Origin: VRUE01 sp963796705
GTDB taxonomy: Bacteria; Actinomycetota; Thermoleophilia; Solirubrobacterales; 70-9
DNA: 64,000 bases
Assembly (NCBI GenBank): GCA_963796705.1
Contig: CAWCMK010000002.1
Location: forward strand, 558,001 to 622,000
Direction of reading: 5' to 3'
The translations under genes were made by a program, and so were the position numbers. The notes under the pieces were generated by a model that saw only the letters and a list, made by a program, of their open reading frames with translations, was not told the origin of the DNA and ran no database searches. Below, in pieces: positions 31,808 through 42,194 of the stretch. Position 1 is the stretch's first letter; each line of letters starts with the position of its first letter.

Positions 31808-32446
31808 ATGGTGATCGCGATCGACGGCCCCGCCGGGGCCGGAAAGTCATCCGTAGCCCGCGGGGTCGCGGCGGCGCTCGGCTTCACATACCTGGATTCG
31901 GGGGCGATGTATCGCTGCCTGGCCCTGGCGGCGCTGAGGCGGGGCGCCGAGCTCGATGACGGAGAGGCGATGGGGGCGCTGGCACGCTCGCTTGAGATCG
32001 AACAAGGTGGCGATCGAGTGGTGCTCGACGGCAACGACGTCACGGCCGCGATCCGCGAGCCCGAGGTGAGCGAGGCTGCATCCCGCGTCTCGGTCCACCC
32101 CCCGGTTCGGGCGGCGATGGTCGCCGAGCAGCGGCGCTTGATCGCCCTCGGCCACTACGTGGCCGAGGGCCGAGACATCGGCACGGTGGTCAGCCCCGAG
32201 GCGCCGCTGAAGATCTTTCTCACCGCCTCCCAGCCCGAGCGCGCCAGGCGGCGCGCAGCGCAGACCGGCGAAGCTGCGGCGGCTGTCCTGCGATCGCAGC
32301 GTCTGCGCGACGAGCGCGACGAGCGCCGCGAACACGGCGCCCTGCGGGCAGCGCCGGATGCGATCGCGCTGGACACGACCCACCTGACCCTGGGGGAGGT
32401 CGTCGCCCGCGTCGCGGCTCTGGCCCGTGAGAGAGGCCTCGGATGA
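31808..32446 (+). CDS. cmk: Cytidylate kinase
   Basis: Phosphorylates CMP and dCMP. 212 residues. P-loop VIAIDGPAGAGKSSVARGVA at the N-terminus; YLDSGAMYRCLALAALRRG; YVAEGRDIGTVVSPEA near residue 115; LIDE-equivalent arginine-rich LRSQRLRDERDERRE. ATG 31808. der lies 58 bases downstream, the conserved aroA-cmk-der neighbourhood; in some actinobacteria cmk and der are fused, but here they are separate. Confidence 0.95.
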   Translation: MVIAIDGPAGAGKSSVARGVAAALGFTYLDSGAMYRCLALAALRRGAELDDGEAMGALARSLEIEQGGDRVVLDGNDVTAAIREPEVSEAASRVSVHPPVRAAMVAEQRRLIALGHYVAEGRDIGTVVSPEAPLKIFLTASQPERARRRAAQTGEAAAAVLRSQRLRDERDERREHGALRAAPDAIALDTTHLTLGEVVARVAALARERGLG

Positions 32447-32504
32447 GCCGATCTAGCTGCATCTCAGGGGCGCCCGTAGGTGGCTTGAGAGGCAGGGCGT
32501 TGCC

Positions 32505-33830
32505 GTGAGTCGCCCCACGGTGGCCGTGGTCGGCTTCCCCAATGTCGGCAAGAGCACGCTCGTCAACCGCCTCGCCGGGGGGCGTGAGACGGTCACAGAC
32601 GCCGCTCCCGGCGTCACCCGTGACCGCAAGCGGGTGCCCTGCGAGTGGAACGGGGTCGCCTTCGACCTGCTCGATACAGGTGGCGTTGACCTCGCCGAGG
32701 AGGATGAGCTCTCGCGCGACATCCAGTGCCAGGCGCGGATCGGGATGGCGGAGGCCGACCTCGTGCTGCTGGTCGCCGACGCGCGCGCCGGGGTGCGCGC
32801 TGGGGACGCGGAGCTCGCCAAGATGCTGCGTCGCTCTGAGGTTCCGGTGCTGGTAGTGGCCAACAAGGTTGACCGGCCCGAGGATGAGCACCTGAGCGCC
32901 GAGCTGTACCGGCTTGGTCTCGGGGAGCCGCTGGCGGTGTCGGCGACGCACGGCCTCGGCAGCGGCGACTTGCTGGACCGGATCGTCAGCCTGCTCGGCG
33001 AGGCGACTCCGCGGGAGGCCTCTCAGCAGCCAACCCGCGTCGCGGTCATCGGCCGACCCAACGTCGGCAAGTCCTCGCTCGTCAATGCCTTCCTCGGCGC
33101 CGAGCGGGTGATCGTCTCCGAGCGGGCCGGCACGACGCGCGATGCGATCGACACCGAGCTCGAGATCGATGGGCGGCCGGTGCTGCTGGTTGACACGGCC
33201 GGTTTGCGGAGGCGCTCGAAGGTCGCCGGCTCGGTCGACTACTACGCGCAGCTGCGCTCCGAGCGCGCCGTCGAGCGAGCCGATGTTGCGATCGTCGTCT
33301 GCGACGCCGGCGACGGGGTGACAGCCGAGGACCTGCGCGTAGCCGAGCTCTCGATGCGGGCCGGCTGCGCGACCCTGATCGCGCTCAACAAGTGGGACAT
33401 GACGCGCACCGACGTTGACGACGCCCGGGCCCGGGTCACCCGCAAGCTGCGCCTGCGCCCGCCGCTGATCACCTGCTCGGCACTCCGGGGCCGCAACGTC
33501 GCCTCCCTGTTGCCAAGGGCGCTGCAGCTCGCCGACCGTGCCGCCGAGCGCATCCCGACGCCGGAGCTGAACCGCCTCCTCGCCGCGGTCGTCGCCAAGA
33601 GTCCGCCCCCGGCTCGGCGTGGGCGCCGCCTTCGCCTCTACTACGCGGCCCAGGTGGGCGAGCGACCACCGCGGATCGCGATCCAGGTCAATGACCGGCG
33701 GTTAATCTTCCGCGATTGGGCTTATCACCTCGAGAACCGCCTGCGCGAGGAATACGGGCTTGAGGGTGTGCCCCTGGTGATCGACTTCGTGCCGCGATCC
33801 GGGCGCCGGGCCCGCGTGCGCGTGCACTAG
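32505..33830 (+). CDS. der: Ribosome-assembly GTPase Der (EngA)
   Basis: Tandem GTPase needed for 50S ribosome assembly. 441 residues. Domain 1: VAVVGFPNVGKSTLVNRLAG, then DTGGVDL and NKVD. Domain 2 begins near residue 180: VAVIGRPNVGKSSLVNAFLG, then VDTAGLRRRSKV and ALNKWDM. The C-terminal KH-like domain carries LNRLLAAVVAKSPPP and LVIDFVPRSGRRARVRV. GTG start at 32505. It ends 10 bases before metK, and its last codons contain the metK -10 box. Confidence 0.97.
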   Translation: MSRPTVAVVGFPNVGKSTLVNRLAGGRETVTDAAPGVTRDRKRVPCEWNGVAFDLLDTGGVDLAEEDELSRDIQCQARIGMAEADLVLLVADARAGVRAGDAELAKMLRRSEVPVLVVANKVDRPEDEHLSAELYRLGLGEPLAVSATHGLGSGDLLDRIVSLLGEATPREASQQPTRVAVIGRPNVGKSSLVNAFLGAERVIVSERAGTTRDAIDTELEIDGRPVLLVDTAGLRRRSKVAGSVDYYAQLRSERAVERADVAIVVCDAGDGVTAEDLRVAELSMRAGCATLIALNKWDMTRTDVDDARARVTRKLRLRPPLITCSALRGRNVASLLPRALQLADRAAERIPTPELNRLLAAVVAKSPPPARRGRRLRLYYAAQVGERPPRIAIQVNDRRLIFRDWAYHLENRLREEYGLEGVPLVIDFVPRSGRRARVRVH

Positions 33831-33833
33831 GCT
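33828..33833 (+). promoter_or_regulatory. -10 box of a probable leaderless metK transcript
   Basis: TAGGCT, overlapping the der stop codon, ends 7 bases before ATG 33841. No Shine-Dalgarno site or SAM riboswitch is present. Confidence 0.55.
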
Positions 33834-33840
33834 TTCCGCC

Positions 33841-35088
<1,248 letters not shown>

Positions 35089-35098
35089 CCGGCGGCAC

Positions 35099-36367
35099 TC
35101 AGGAGGAGACCCCGAAGCGCACTCCGGCGTGGCGGAACTGTGTCAGCTTCTCCGTGCCGAGCGCCGCGGCGGGAGTCAGGAAGCCGCTGCGCCGCGGTGT
35201 CGCACCCTCTTCGGAGAGCAGGATCCCCGTCTCGCCAAGCATCTTCGCGGTCGAGAGGTAGCCGGGATGGCCGTCGGCGTCAAGGTCAATCCGCACGTAG
35301 CGGTTGCCGACCGTGCGGGCGATCAGCCCCAGTCGCCAGGAGAACTCCTCCATGCGTGCGCCCTGGGGACCGAAGCCCGAACCCGGCAGTCGCCTGCGCA
35401 GGAACTCGGCGGCACGTGCCCTCAGCGTCGGACTCGCCTTGACCAGCCCCTTGACGGCCGCCTGGCCGCCGCTCAGCAGCCCTGCCAGCGCGTAGCGCAG
35501 CGGCAGGCTAGCGGCGCCTCCGGGGATCGCCACCCCCTCGCGGTAGCGGAAGGGTTGGAACTCGCGGCTTTCTGCGCTGGCCGCCAAAACCGCGCTGCGA
35601 TGGATCACCGCCGGGTTGATGAAGGCCGCCGGTGTCATCGGGGCGATCACCTCGCCCTCGGACCCGAACCGCGGTCCGAAGGCGATCGGGCTCACCTCGC
35701 GGACCCGCTGGGCCAGGTCGGGATCGTCGATCAGCACCGCCGGGTCGATGATCGTCTCGGCCCGCTCGTCGCCGAGGATCTCGGCGATGCTCTGCAGGGT
35801 TCCACCGGAGATCGCTTCGGAGGGCCGGATCGCGCCCTCCGGGGTGATCATCTCAACCTCAAGATCGACCGTCGCCAGCTCCTCGCTCCAGCGCTCTCGG
35901 GCCGTCTCGGCGGCGAGGGCGACCGAGAGGTCGGCGGGCAGCGCCTCGAAGCCGCTGACGTTGACGATCTTCACGCCAGCCTCCTCGGCCTGGGCCTGGG
36001 AGGAGTCGATCATCTGCCGCACGAAGGGGATCTCGCCGGTGAGGTCCGCGTAATGGGAGCCGGCCGCGATACAGGCCTCGATCACCGGACGGCCATAGAG
36101 CGTGTAGGGACCCACCAGATCGAGAACCACCGAGGCCCGCGCGGCCATCGCCCGCAGCGAGTCCCGATCCTCGACGTCTGCCTCGATCGTCTCCGGTGCC
36201 TTGACCCCAAGCTGGCTCAGCACCGAGCTGATTCGGTCCGCATCGCGACCGGCTGCGGCCCACTTGAGGTCGCCTTCCAGGGCGCGCTCGGCGAGGTAGG
36301 CGGCGACCCCACGGCCGGTGATGCCGGTGGCGCCGAAGACGACGACGGCGAGGTCCTTGGCGGCCAT
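35099..36367 (-). CDS. Saccharopine dehydrogenase-like / trans-acting enoyl reductase family protein
   Basis: NAD(P)-binding protein of 422 residues. N-terminal Rossmann motif VVVFGATGITGRGVAAYLAE; ASVVLDLVGPYTLYGRPVIE and GSHYADLTGEIPFVRQMID are typical of the saccharopine-dehydrogenase-like family. That family includes the mycobacterial trans-acting enoyl reductase (Rv2953) involved in complex lipids. Whether it reduces lipid intermediates here is inference. ATG at 36367; it lies 2 bases downstream of the PH-domain gene on the same strand, so the two form an operon. Confidence 0.85.
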   Translation of the reverse strand: MAAKDLAVVVFGATGITGRGVAAYLAERALEGDLKWAAAGRDADRISSVLSQLGVKAPETIEADVEDRDSLRAMAARASVVLDLVGPYTLYGRPVIEACIAAGSHYADLTGEIPFVRQMIDSSQAQAEEAGVKIVNVSGFEALPADLSVALAAETARERWSEELATVDLEVEMITPEGAIRPSEAISGGTLQSIAEILGDERAETIIDPAVLIDDPDLAQRVREVSPIAFGPRFGSEGEVIAPMTPAAFINPAVIHRSAVLAASAESREFQPFRYREGVAIPGGAASLPLRYALAGLLSGGQAAVKGLVKASPTLRARAAEFLRRRLPGSGFGPQGARMEEFSWRLGLIARTVGNRYVRIDLDADGHPGYLSTAKMLGETGILLSEEGATPRRSGFLTPAAALGTEKLTQFRHAGVRFGVSS

Positions 36368-36369
36368 CG

Positions 36370-36876
36370 CTAGCCGGGCGGCTGGGCCGTACCGAGGCCG
36401 TGTTCGCCGGCGGTTCCGGCGCCGGTCGCCTGGTCGACGCTTTGGACGACCACCCCCGGATCGGCCACCCCGGCGAAGATGAAGTCATAGTCGCTGCTGC
36501 CGGCGGTGTCGAAGTCGACGTCGCCGATCTGCATGATCCGTTGGTAGAGCGACTGGTTGTAGTTGACGTTCTGGACGCGCTCGAGGCGGGTCTCCTGGAT
36601 CTCCCGCGAGATCATCCCGCGCTTGATGTTCAGGCGGCGGTTGGTGATCGTGTAGGTGGTCGTGACTCGCTTGATGAAGCCGGCCAGCACCGTCAGGGCG
36701 AGGATCACGAGCACGATCCCGAATACCGTGGCGCTGCTCGCTCCGAGCAGCTTCGCGATCGCTCCGGCAATCGCCGCGATCACGATCCCTTTCAGGTAGA
36801 AGCCGAGAATCGCCCGCCACGATGGGTGGCCCTCGAAGATCACCTGCTCGTCGCCGCTGAGCTTGAAGCCGCTCAC
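36370..36876 (-). CDS. PH-domain (DUF304/bPH2) membrane protein
   Basis: 168 residues. Short N-terminus EQVIFEGHPSWRAILGFYLK, two adjacent membrane helices (about residues 25-62), then a bacterial PH domain: YTITNRRLNIKRGMISREI, ETRLERVQNVNYNQSLYQRI and GDVDFDTAGSS. The tail after residue 145 is Gly/Ala-rich. Function unknown; such proteins often sit in envelope stress or secretion loci. GTG start at 36876, divergent from priA with a 48-base gap holding -10 boxes for both. Confidence 0.85.
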   Translation of the reverse strand: MSGFKLSGDEQVIFEGHPSWRAILGFYLKGIVIAAIAGAIAKLLGASSATVFGIVLVILALTVLAGFIKRVTTTYTITNRRLNIKRGMISREIQETRLERVQNVNYNQSLYQRIMQIGDVDFDTAGSSDYDFIFAGVADPGVVVQSVDQATGAGTAGEHGLGTAQPPG

Positions 36877-36884
36877 CGGGCGGC

Positions 36885-36890
36885 AGCATA
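36885..36890 (-). promoter_or_regulatory. -10 box of a probable leaderless PH-domain gene transcript
   Basis: On the minus strand TATGCT ends 8 bases before GTG 36876. Confidence 0.5.
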
Positions 36891-36912
36891 CATCGGCATC
36901 CGCCCGACGCCA

Positions 36913-36918
36913 TACCGT
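36913..36918 (+). promoter_or_regulatory. -10 box of a probable leaderless priA transcript
   Basis: TACCGT ends 6 bases before GTG 36925, which is also where PriA homology begins. The frame is open about 175 codons further upstream, so the box helps fix the start. Confidence 0.55.
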
Positions 36919-36924
36919 GGGTCG

Positions 36925-39120
36925 GTGTCAATCGCCAAAGTCGAGCCGTTAACCAGCGCCCGCGCCCTGCGCGGCCCCTTTGACTACCGCCTTCCGGCGG
37001 AGATGGCGGGACTCGAGGTCGGCAGCGTCGTCCGCGTCCCGTTCGGCGCCCGCCGCGTCCTCGGTGTGGTCGTCGGGCGCTGCGAGCGCTCTGAGCTCCC
37101 GGCCGAGCGCCTCGCCGAGCCGATCGAGGCGCTCGGGGCTGGTGCCTCACCGGAACTGGTGCGGCTCGGCCTGTGGCTCGCGCGGGAGTACTGCTCGACC
37201 CCATCTCGTGGTCTTGCCCTGGTCCTGCCCCCCGGGACCGGCGGCGCCGGCCGCAGCGTGCGGCCGCGGCTTGAGCTTCGCGCCCAGATCGCGCCGGCGG
37301 GAGAGGCGGCGCTCCGTGGTGAGGAGCGCCTCGGGGTTCGCCAGCGCGCCGTTTTGGAGGCCCTCTCAGGTGCGGGGGAGCTCTCCGCCGCCGAGCTTGC
37401 GGCGAGGGCCGGTGCCGATCGAGGTGTCCTGCGCCGGCTCGAGCAGCGTCGGCTGCTCGCCATGAGAACCGCGACTCTTCGTCGCGCGCCCGAGTATCCG
37501 AGCTTTGGCGCCGGCGCGAGCCGGCCGCGACTGCTGCCCGAGCAGGAGCGGGCGGTGGGGGAGGTCGTTGCGGCGATCGACGGCCTCCCCGGGGCTCCCC
37601 GCGAGCAGCTCCTGCATGGCGTCACCGGTTCGGGCAAGACCGAGGTCTACCTGGCCGCCGTCGAGGCCGCCCTGGCGCGGGGTCGGGGCGCGATCGTGCT
37701 GGTCCCCGAGATCGGCCTGGCGCCACAGGCCGTGGCCCGGTTTCGGGCTCGACTGGGGGACCGTGTCGCGCTCCTGCACTCGGCCCTCGCCGAGGGTGAG
37801 CGCTACGACGAGTGGCGCCGCCTGCGCGACGGCAAGGCGCGGGTCTGCATCGGCCCCCGCTCGGCCGTCTTCGCACCGGTCGCCGACCTCGGCCTGCTGG
37901 TCATCGACGAGGAGCACGATCCCTCCTACAAGCAGGAGGGCGACCCCTGCTATGACGCCCGCGCGGTCGCCCGCCGCCGGGCCCAGGATTGTGGCGCGGT
38001 GCTGCTCGCCGGGACCGCGACGCCGCGACCCGAGAGTTGGCTCCAGATGCCACGCCTCGAGCTTCCGCGCCGGGTCGACGGCCGTCCGCTGCCTCCCGTC
38101 GAGGTGTTCGACATGCGCGAGACCGACCCCCGTTCGGGTTCCCTGCACCCGGCCACCCTCGGGGCGCTGGCTGGGGTGCGCGAGCGCCGCGAGAAGGCGA
38201 TCGTGATGATCAACCGGCGCGGCTTCGCGCCCTGGCTGACCTGCCGTTCCTGCGGGCATCATTGGGATTGCCCCAACTGTGATGTCTCCCTGATCGTTCA
38301 CCGCGACCGTGGCCGCCTGCTCTGCCACCACTGCGCCCACCGGGAGCCGCTCCCGCACTGCTGCGGGAGCTGTGGCTCGACAACGCTCTCGCGGACCGGT
38401 GCCGGCACCGAGCAGGTCGAGGCGCTGCTCGCATCGCATCTGGACCCGATGCCCGTCTTTCGCCTCGATTCCGACACGGCGGCGGCGAGGGGGGCCCATG
38501 CGCGCATCCTGGCCGGCTTCGGCGCGGCCCCGAGTGCGGTCTTGGTTGGCACGCAGATGGTCGCCAAGGGTCACGACTTCCCGGAGGTGACCCTGAGCGC
38601 GATTCTCGACGCCGACGCGACCCTGCGCTTTCCCGACTTTCGCGCCGGTGAGCGCACCTTCGCGATGGTCGCTCAGCTGGCCGGCCGCTCTGGACGCGGT
38701 GCGCAGGGGGGCAGGGTGATCGTCCAGACCCTGGCACCGCGGACACCGAGCATCATCCACGCGGCCGCCCATGACGCGGCGGGCTTTCTCGCCGGCGAGA
38801 TCGAGCGGCGCCGGGCGTTGCGCTACCCGCCGTTCACGCACCTGGTCCGGGTCACGCTGCGATCCCGATCGGAGGCCCGGGTCCAGGCCGCCGCCGCGCA
38901 GGCCGCCACCGCGCTGGCCGAGTCGCTGCCCGAGGGAGCCGAGCTGCTTGGGCCGGCACCGATGTTCCGGGTTCGCGAGCGCTTCCGTCGCCGGCTTCTG
39001 ATCAAGAGCGAGGCGCGCGAGGCGACGGTCGCCAGCGTCGGGGCGGTGGTGGAGGAGCTCGCCGCCGAGCGGGCAATCGCACGCGAGGTGGCGATCAGCG
39101 TCGACGTCGATCCCCAGTAG
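36925..39120 (+). CDS. priA: Primosomal protein N' (replication restart helicase PriA)
   Basis: Superfamily 2 helicase that reloads the replisome at stalled forks. 731 residues from GTG 36925. N-terminal 3'-DNA-binding domain (FDYRLPAEMAGLEVGSVVRV), Walker A GVTGSGKTEVYLAAVEAAL near residue 235, DEEH-type Walker B LLVIDEEHDPSYKQEGDPCY. The zinc site is made of four CxxC-type pairs between about 436 and 478 (CRSCG, CPNC, CHHC, CGSCG). VGTQMVAKGHDFPEVTL is in the C-terminal lobe. All ATPase residues look intact, unlike mycobacterial PriA proteins reported to have lost them. It is a single-gene unit before def. Confidence 0.95.
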   Translation: MSIAKVEPLTSARALRGPFDYRLPAEMAGLEVGSVVRVPFGARRVLGVVVGRCERSELPAERLAEPIEALGAGASPELVRLGLWLAREYCSTPSRGLALVLPPGTGGAGRSVRPRLELRAQIAPAGEAALRGEERLGVRQRAVLEALSGAGELSAAELAARAGADRGVLRRLEQRRLLAMRTATLRRAPEYPSFGAGASRPRLLPEQERAVGEVVAAIDGLPGAPREQLLHGVTGSGKTEVYLAAVEAALARGRGAIVLVPEIGLAPQAVARFRARLGDRVALLHSALAEGERYDEWRRLRDGKARVCIGPRSAVFAPVADLGLLVIDEEHDPSYKQEGDPCYDARAVARRRAQDCGAVLLAGTATPRPESWLQMPRLELPRRVDGRPLPPVEVFDMRETDPRSGSLHPATLGALAGVRERREKAIVMINRRGFAPWLTCRSCGHHWDCPNCDVSLIVHRDRGRLLCHHCAHREPLPHCCGSCGSTTLSRTGAGTEQVEALLASHLDPMPVFRLDSDTAAARGAHARILAGFGAAPSAVLVGTQMVAKGHDFPEVTLSAILDADATLRFPDFRAGERTFAMVAQLAGRSGRGAQGGRVIVQTLAPRTPSIIHAAAHDAAGFLAGEIERRRALRYPPFTHLVRVTLRSRSEARVQAAAAQAATALAESLPEGAELLGPAPMFRVRERFRRRLLIKSEAREATVASVGAVVEELAAERAIAREVAISVDVDPQ

Positions 39121-39163
39121 GGCCGGGCTTCGGCAGGCGCCCGGTGGCAGGTGGATCGACCCA

Positions 39164-39169
39164 TACACT
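39164..39169 (+). promoter_or_regulatory. -10 box of a probable leaderless def transcript
   Basis: TACACT ends 7 bases before ATG 39177, supporting that start over the in-frame start at 39144. Confidence 0.55.
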
Positions 39170-39176
39170 TGGACGT

Positions 39177-39821
39177 ATGGCCGATGAGCCGATCACCGAT
39201 GGCGTCGAGCACGAGCGGGCCGAGCTCGAAGCGCAGATCCGCCAGCGCCGCGAGGCGGCGCTGGCGCAGGTCGTCAAGTTCGGCGACCCGGTGCTGAAGA
39301 GCAGGGCCTCGCCGGTGCGTGAGCTGGCACCGGAGCTGCGCTCGGAGGTCGAGCGAATGATCGCGATCATGCGCGACGGGATCGGAGTCGGACTGGCCGC
39401 GACCCAGCTCGGCATCCTGCGGCGGGTGCTGGTCTTTCAGGCCGGTGGTGGCCAGAGCGAGGCTACGGCCCTCGTGAACCCCGAGATCGAGTGGCTCTCC
39501 GAGGAGCTCTCGATCGCCGAGGAGGGCTGCCTCAGCCTGCCACGCGTCTCGATGGACATCGAGAGGCCCCTGCACGCGACCATCACCGGGCTTGACCTCG
39601 ACGGCGAGCCGGTCCGGGTCGAGGCCTCGGGCCTGGAGGCCCGCGTCCTTCAGCACGAGATCGATCATCTCGACGGCGTCCTCATCCTCGACCGCGCGCC
39701 GCGCGCCCAGCGCAAGGGCGCCCTGCGGGCGCTGCGCGAGGGAACCGCCTACAGCCCGCCGGTCGAGCACGGGGAGGACTCCGGCGGGGAGGAGCTTCGC
39801 GAGCCGAAGAGCACGGCGTGA
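39177..39821 (+). CDS. def: Peptide deformylase
   Basis: Metallo-hydrolase removing the formyl group from nascent N-terminal Met. 214 residues. All three family motifs are present: GIGVGLAATQLGI, EEGCLSLPRVS with the Cys ligand, and VLQHEIDHLDGVLI with the HExxH-type ligands. An N-terminal extension of about 35 residues is Glu/Arg-rich, and the C-terminal 45 residues are charged. ATG 39177 is chosen from the -10 box. fmt follows after 70 bases, the classic def-fmt-rsmB order. Confidence 0.95.
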   Translation: MADEPITDGVEHERAELEAQIRQRREAALAQVVKFGDPVLKSRASPVRELAPELRSEVERMIAIMRDGIGVGLAATQLGILRRVLVFQAGGGQSEATALVNPEIEWLSEELSIAEEGCLSLPRVSMDIERPLHATITGLDLDGEPVRVEASGLEARVLQHEIDHLDGVLILDRAPRAQRKGALRALREGTAYSPPVEHGEDSGGEELREPKSTA

Positions 39822-39891
39822 GCGCGTCAATCGCCGCGCAGACGGACTCCCGGACACGGGTGCCACGTTTGACACGCTCAGATTGCGACGC

Positions 39892-40803
39892 GTGAGGACC
39901 GTCTATCTCGGAACGACGAGCTTTGCTGCCGTCGTCCTGCACCGACTCGCCGACTCTTCCCACCGGCCGCTGTTGGTCCTCACGCCACCCGATCGCCCGC
40001 GGGGCCGGGGACGGCGCCTGCAGCCGCCGCCGGTCGCCGCGGCGGCGAGGGAGCTGGGACTGGAGCTCTTGCAGGTCGAGAGCGTCAACGACGGGGCGCT
40101 CCTGGATCGGATCGGGACGCTGGCGGCCGAGGCCGCCGCTGTCTGCGCCTTCGGCCAGCTGATCCGTGAACCGCTGCTCTCCGCGCTGCCGATCCTAAAC
40201 GTGCACCCCTCGCTTCTGCCGCACTGGCGGGGAGCGGCGCCGATCGAGCGGGCGATCATGGCGGGGGATGAGCGCACCGGGGTCAGCATCATGGCGCTCA
40301 CCGAGGGGCTTGACTCGGGCCCCGTCGGCCTTCAAGAGGAGCTCGCGATCGGCGCTGAGGAGAATTTCGGCGAGCTCTCGGGGCGGCTCGCCCGCCTTGG
40401 CGGCGAGCTGTTGGTGCGGGCTCTTGACCTGCGCGCGGCGGGGCACCTGGAGTTCGTCGAGCAGAGTGAGGCGGAGGCCAGCTACGCGGAGAAGCTCGAG
40501 CCCCAGGAGCGCCGCCTTGACCCGGGGCGGCCCGCCGTCGAGCTCTCGCGCGCCGTCCGGGCGCTCACCCCGCATCTCGGGGCCTACCTCGAGGCCGCCG
40601 ATGGGGAGCGGCTCGGCGTCGGGCGGGCGCGGCCCACCGAGGCCGCCGGACTCAGAGCCGGCGAGCTGTCGGCGAGCGGCGGCGCCCTGCTGCTCGGCTG
40701 CGGGCAGGGCGCCCTTTGCATCGAGATCGTGCAACCGCCCGGCGGCAGGCCGATGGCCGCCGAGGCCTACCTGCGCGGCCATCGATTGCCGAGACTGGCG
40801 TGA
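39892..40803 (+). CDS. fmt: Methionyl-tRNA formyltransferase
   Basis: Formylates initiator Met-tRNA using 10-formyltetrahydrofolate. 303 residues from GTG 39892 (MRTVYLGTTSFAAVVLHRL). The frame is open upstream through def but without homology. The active-site block ILNVHPSLLPHWRGAAPIER carries the catalytic Asn and His, and LTEGLDSGPVGLQEEL the Asp. The C-terminal OB-fold domain includes RAVRALTPHLGAYLE. The stop codon overlaps the rsmB GTG by 4 bases. Confidence 0.95.
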   Translation: MRTVYLGTTSFAAVVLHRLADSSHRPLLVLTPPDRPRGRGRRLQPPPVAAAARELGLELLQVESVNDGALLDRIGTLAAEAAAVCAFGQLIREPLLSALPILNVHPSLLPHWRGAAPIERAIMAGDERTGVSIMALTEGLDSGPVGLQEELAIGAEENFGELSGRLARLGGELLVRALDLRAAGHLEFVEQSEAEASYAEKLEPQERRLDPGRPAVELSRAVRALTPHLGAYLEAADGERLGVGRARPTEAAGLRAGELSASGGALLLGCGQGALCIEIVQPPGGRPMAAEAYLRGHRLPRLA

Positions 40804-42191
40804 TCTCCGCGGCGCGCCTCCTCGCCTTCGAGACGCTGCGGGCGACCTTCGAGCGCGGCGCCTTCACCGAGCGGAGCTTCCGCGAAGCCGCCGGGGTACG
40901 CCGGATTGGTGGCCGCGAGCGCGCCCAGGCCCAGCGCCTCGCCTACGGCGCCGTCCAGCGGCGCGGAACCTCAGACGTCGCGATTGAACGACTTGCGGAG
41001 CGCTCGACGGCACTGCTCGACCCGCCGGTCCTCGCCGGACTGCGGCTCGGCCTCTACGAGCTGCTCTTCTGCGACGCGACCCCCGACCACGCCGCCGTCG
41101 ACCAGGCGGTGGCGCTGGTCAAGCAGTCCACCGCTCACGCCTCGGGGCTGGTCAACGCCGTCCTGCGCCGTGCCGCTCGCGAGCGCGAGGAGCTGACCGA
41201 CTCGCTGCTGGGGGACGATTCGACCCCCGAGCTGGCGGCGATCGCCCACTCGGCACCGCTCTGGCTGGCGCGGATCTGGTGGCAGGAACTGGGGGCGCAG
41301 GAGGCGCGAGCGCTGCTGGCTGCCTGCAATGAGCCCGCGGAGATCGCCTTCAGGATCAATCCGCGTGGGATCGAGGCTCCCTTCCACGGGGGCAGGGATG
41401 CCCTCGTCGAAGGCCTGATCGAATCCGGGGTCAAGGCGCGGATCCCAGACGCCGAATGGCCCCTTGCGGCGCCCGAGTCGATCGTCCTCGAGGGCCCGAG
41501 CGGGGATCTGATCCCGACTCGGGTCAGCGCCGGCGAGCTGACTCCCCAGAGCCGTGGCTCGGCGGCGGTGGTCGAGGTCCTCGACCCGCAGCCCGGGGAG
41601 CGGGTGCTAGATCTCTGTGCCGGACCCGGGACGAAGACCGGCCAGATCGCGGCGCGTTTGGGGGAACGGGGTGAGGTTGTCGCGATCGAGCTCGACGCGG
41701 GGCGCGCGGCCGAGGTGGCGGGCCAGGTCCAGCGCCTGGGGCTGCGCAACGTCACCGTGGTCGAGTTGGACGCAACTCAGGGTCTTGGCCCGGCGGCGGG
41801 CGGCTTTGATCGGGTTCTCCTCGACGCGCCCTGCTCGGATCTGGGGGCGCTCGCATCGCGCCCCGACGCCCGCTGGCGCAAGTCCCCGGCTCAGATTGAG
41901 CGACTGGCAGAGCTCCAGGGTCAGATCCTGCGCCGGGCCGCGACCGCACTGCGCCCCGGGGGCACTCTCGTTTACTCGACCTGCACGATCTCGCGCCGGG
42001 AGAACGAGCAGCGGGTCGCGGCGCTGCTCGAGGAGGCCGGCGCCGGCGAGCTCCCAGGACTCCTTCTCGAGGACCTCGGCGGGCGGGCCGGGAGGCTTGC
42101 CTCAGGCGTCGATCGCCGCTGTCTGCAGCTGCGCCCAGACCGCGATCGCACCACGGGATTCTTCATCTGCCGGATGAGGCGCGATGATTGA
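40800..42191 (+). CDS. rsmB: 16S rRNA (cytosine-967-C5)-methyltransferase RsmB
   Basis: SAM-dependent m5C methyltransferase with an N-terminal NusB-like RNA-binding domain (about residues 1-140, including LAYGAVQRRGTSDVAIERL). SAM site: VLDLCAGPGTKTGQIAARLG near residue 265. The two cysteines are Cys345 in LLDAPCSDLGALASRPDARW and the catalytic Cys395 in VYSTCTISRRENEQRV. The usual PCSGLG reads PCSDLG here. 463 residues; the GTG start at 40800 overlaps the fmt stop. A small zinc-ribbon gene starts 3 bases after the end. Confidence 0.94.
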   Translation: MISAARLLAFETLRATFERGAFTERSFREAAGVRRIGGRERAQAQRLAYGAVQRRGTSDVAIERLAERSTALLDPPVLAGLRLGLYELLFCDATPDHAAVDQAVALVKQSTAHASGLVNAVLRRAAREREELTDSLLGDDSTPELAAIAHSAPLWLARIWWQELGAQEARALLAACNEPAEIAFRINPRGIEAPFHGGRDALVEGLIESGVKARIPDAEWPLAAPESIVLEGPSGDLIPTRVSAGELTPQSRGSAAVVEVLDPQPGERVLDLCAGPGTKTGQIAARLGERGEVVAIELDAGRAAEVAGQVQRLGLRNVTVVELDATQGLGPAAGGFDRVLLDAPCSDLGALASRPDARWRKSPAQIERLAELQGQILRRAATALRPGGTLVYSTCTISRRENEQRVAALLEEAGAGELPGLLLEDLGGRAGRLASGVDRRCLQLRPDRDRTTGFFICRMRRDD

Positions 42192-42194
42192 GCA

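Noticed and set aside
36400..36924. N-terminal extension of PriA
   Set aside because: This frame is antisense to the PH-domain gene; PriA homology and a -10 box place the start at 36925.
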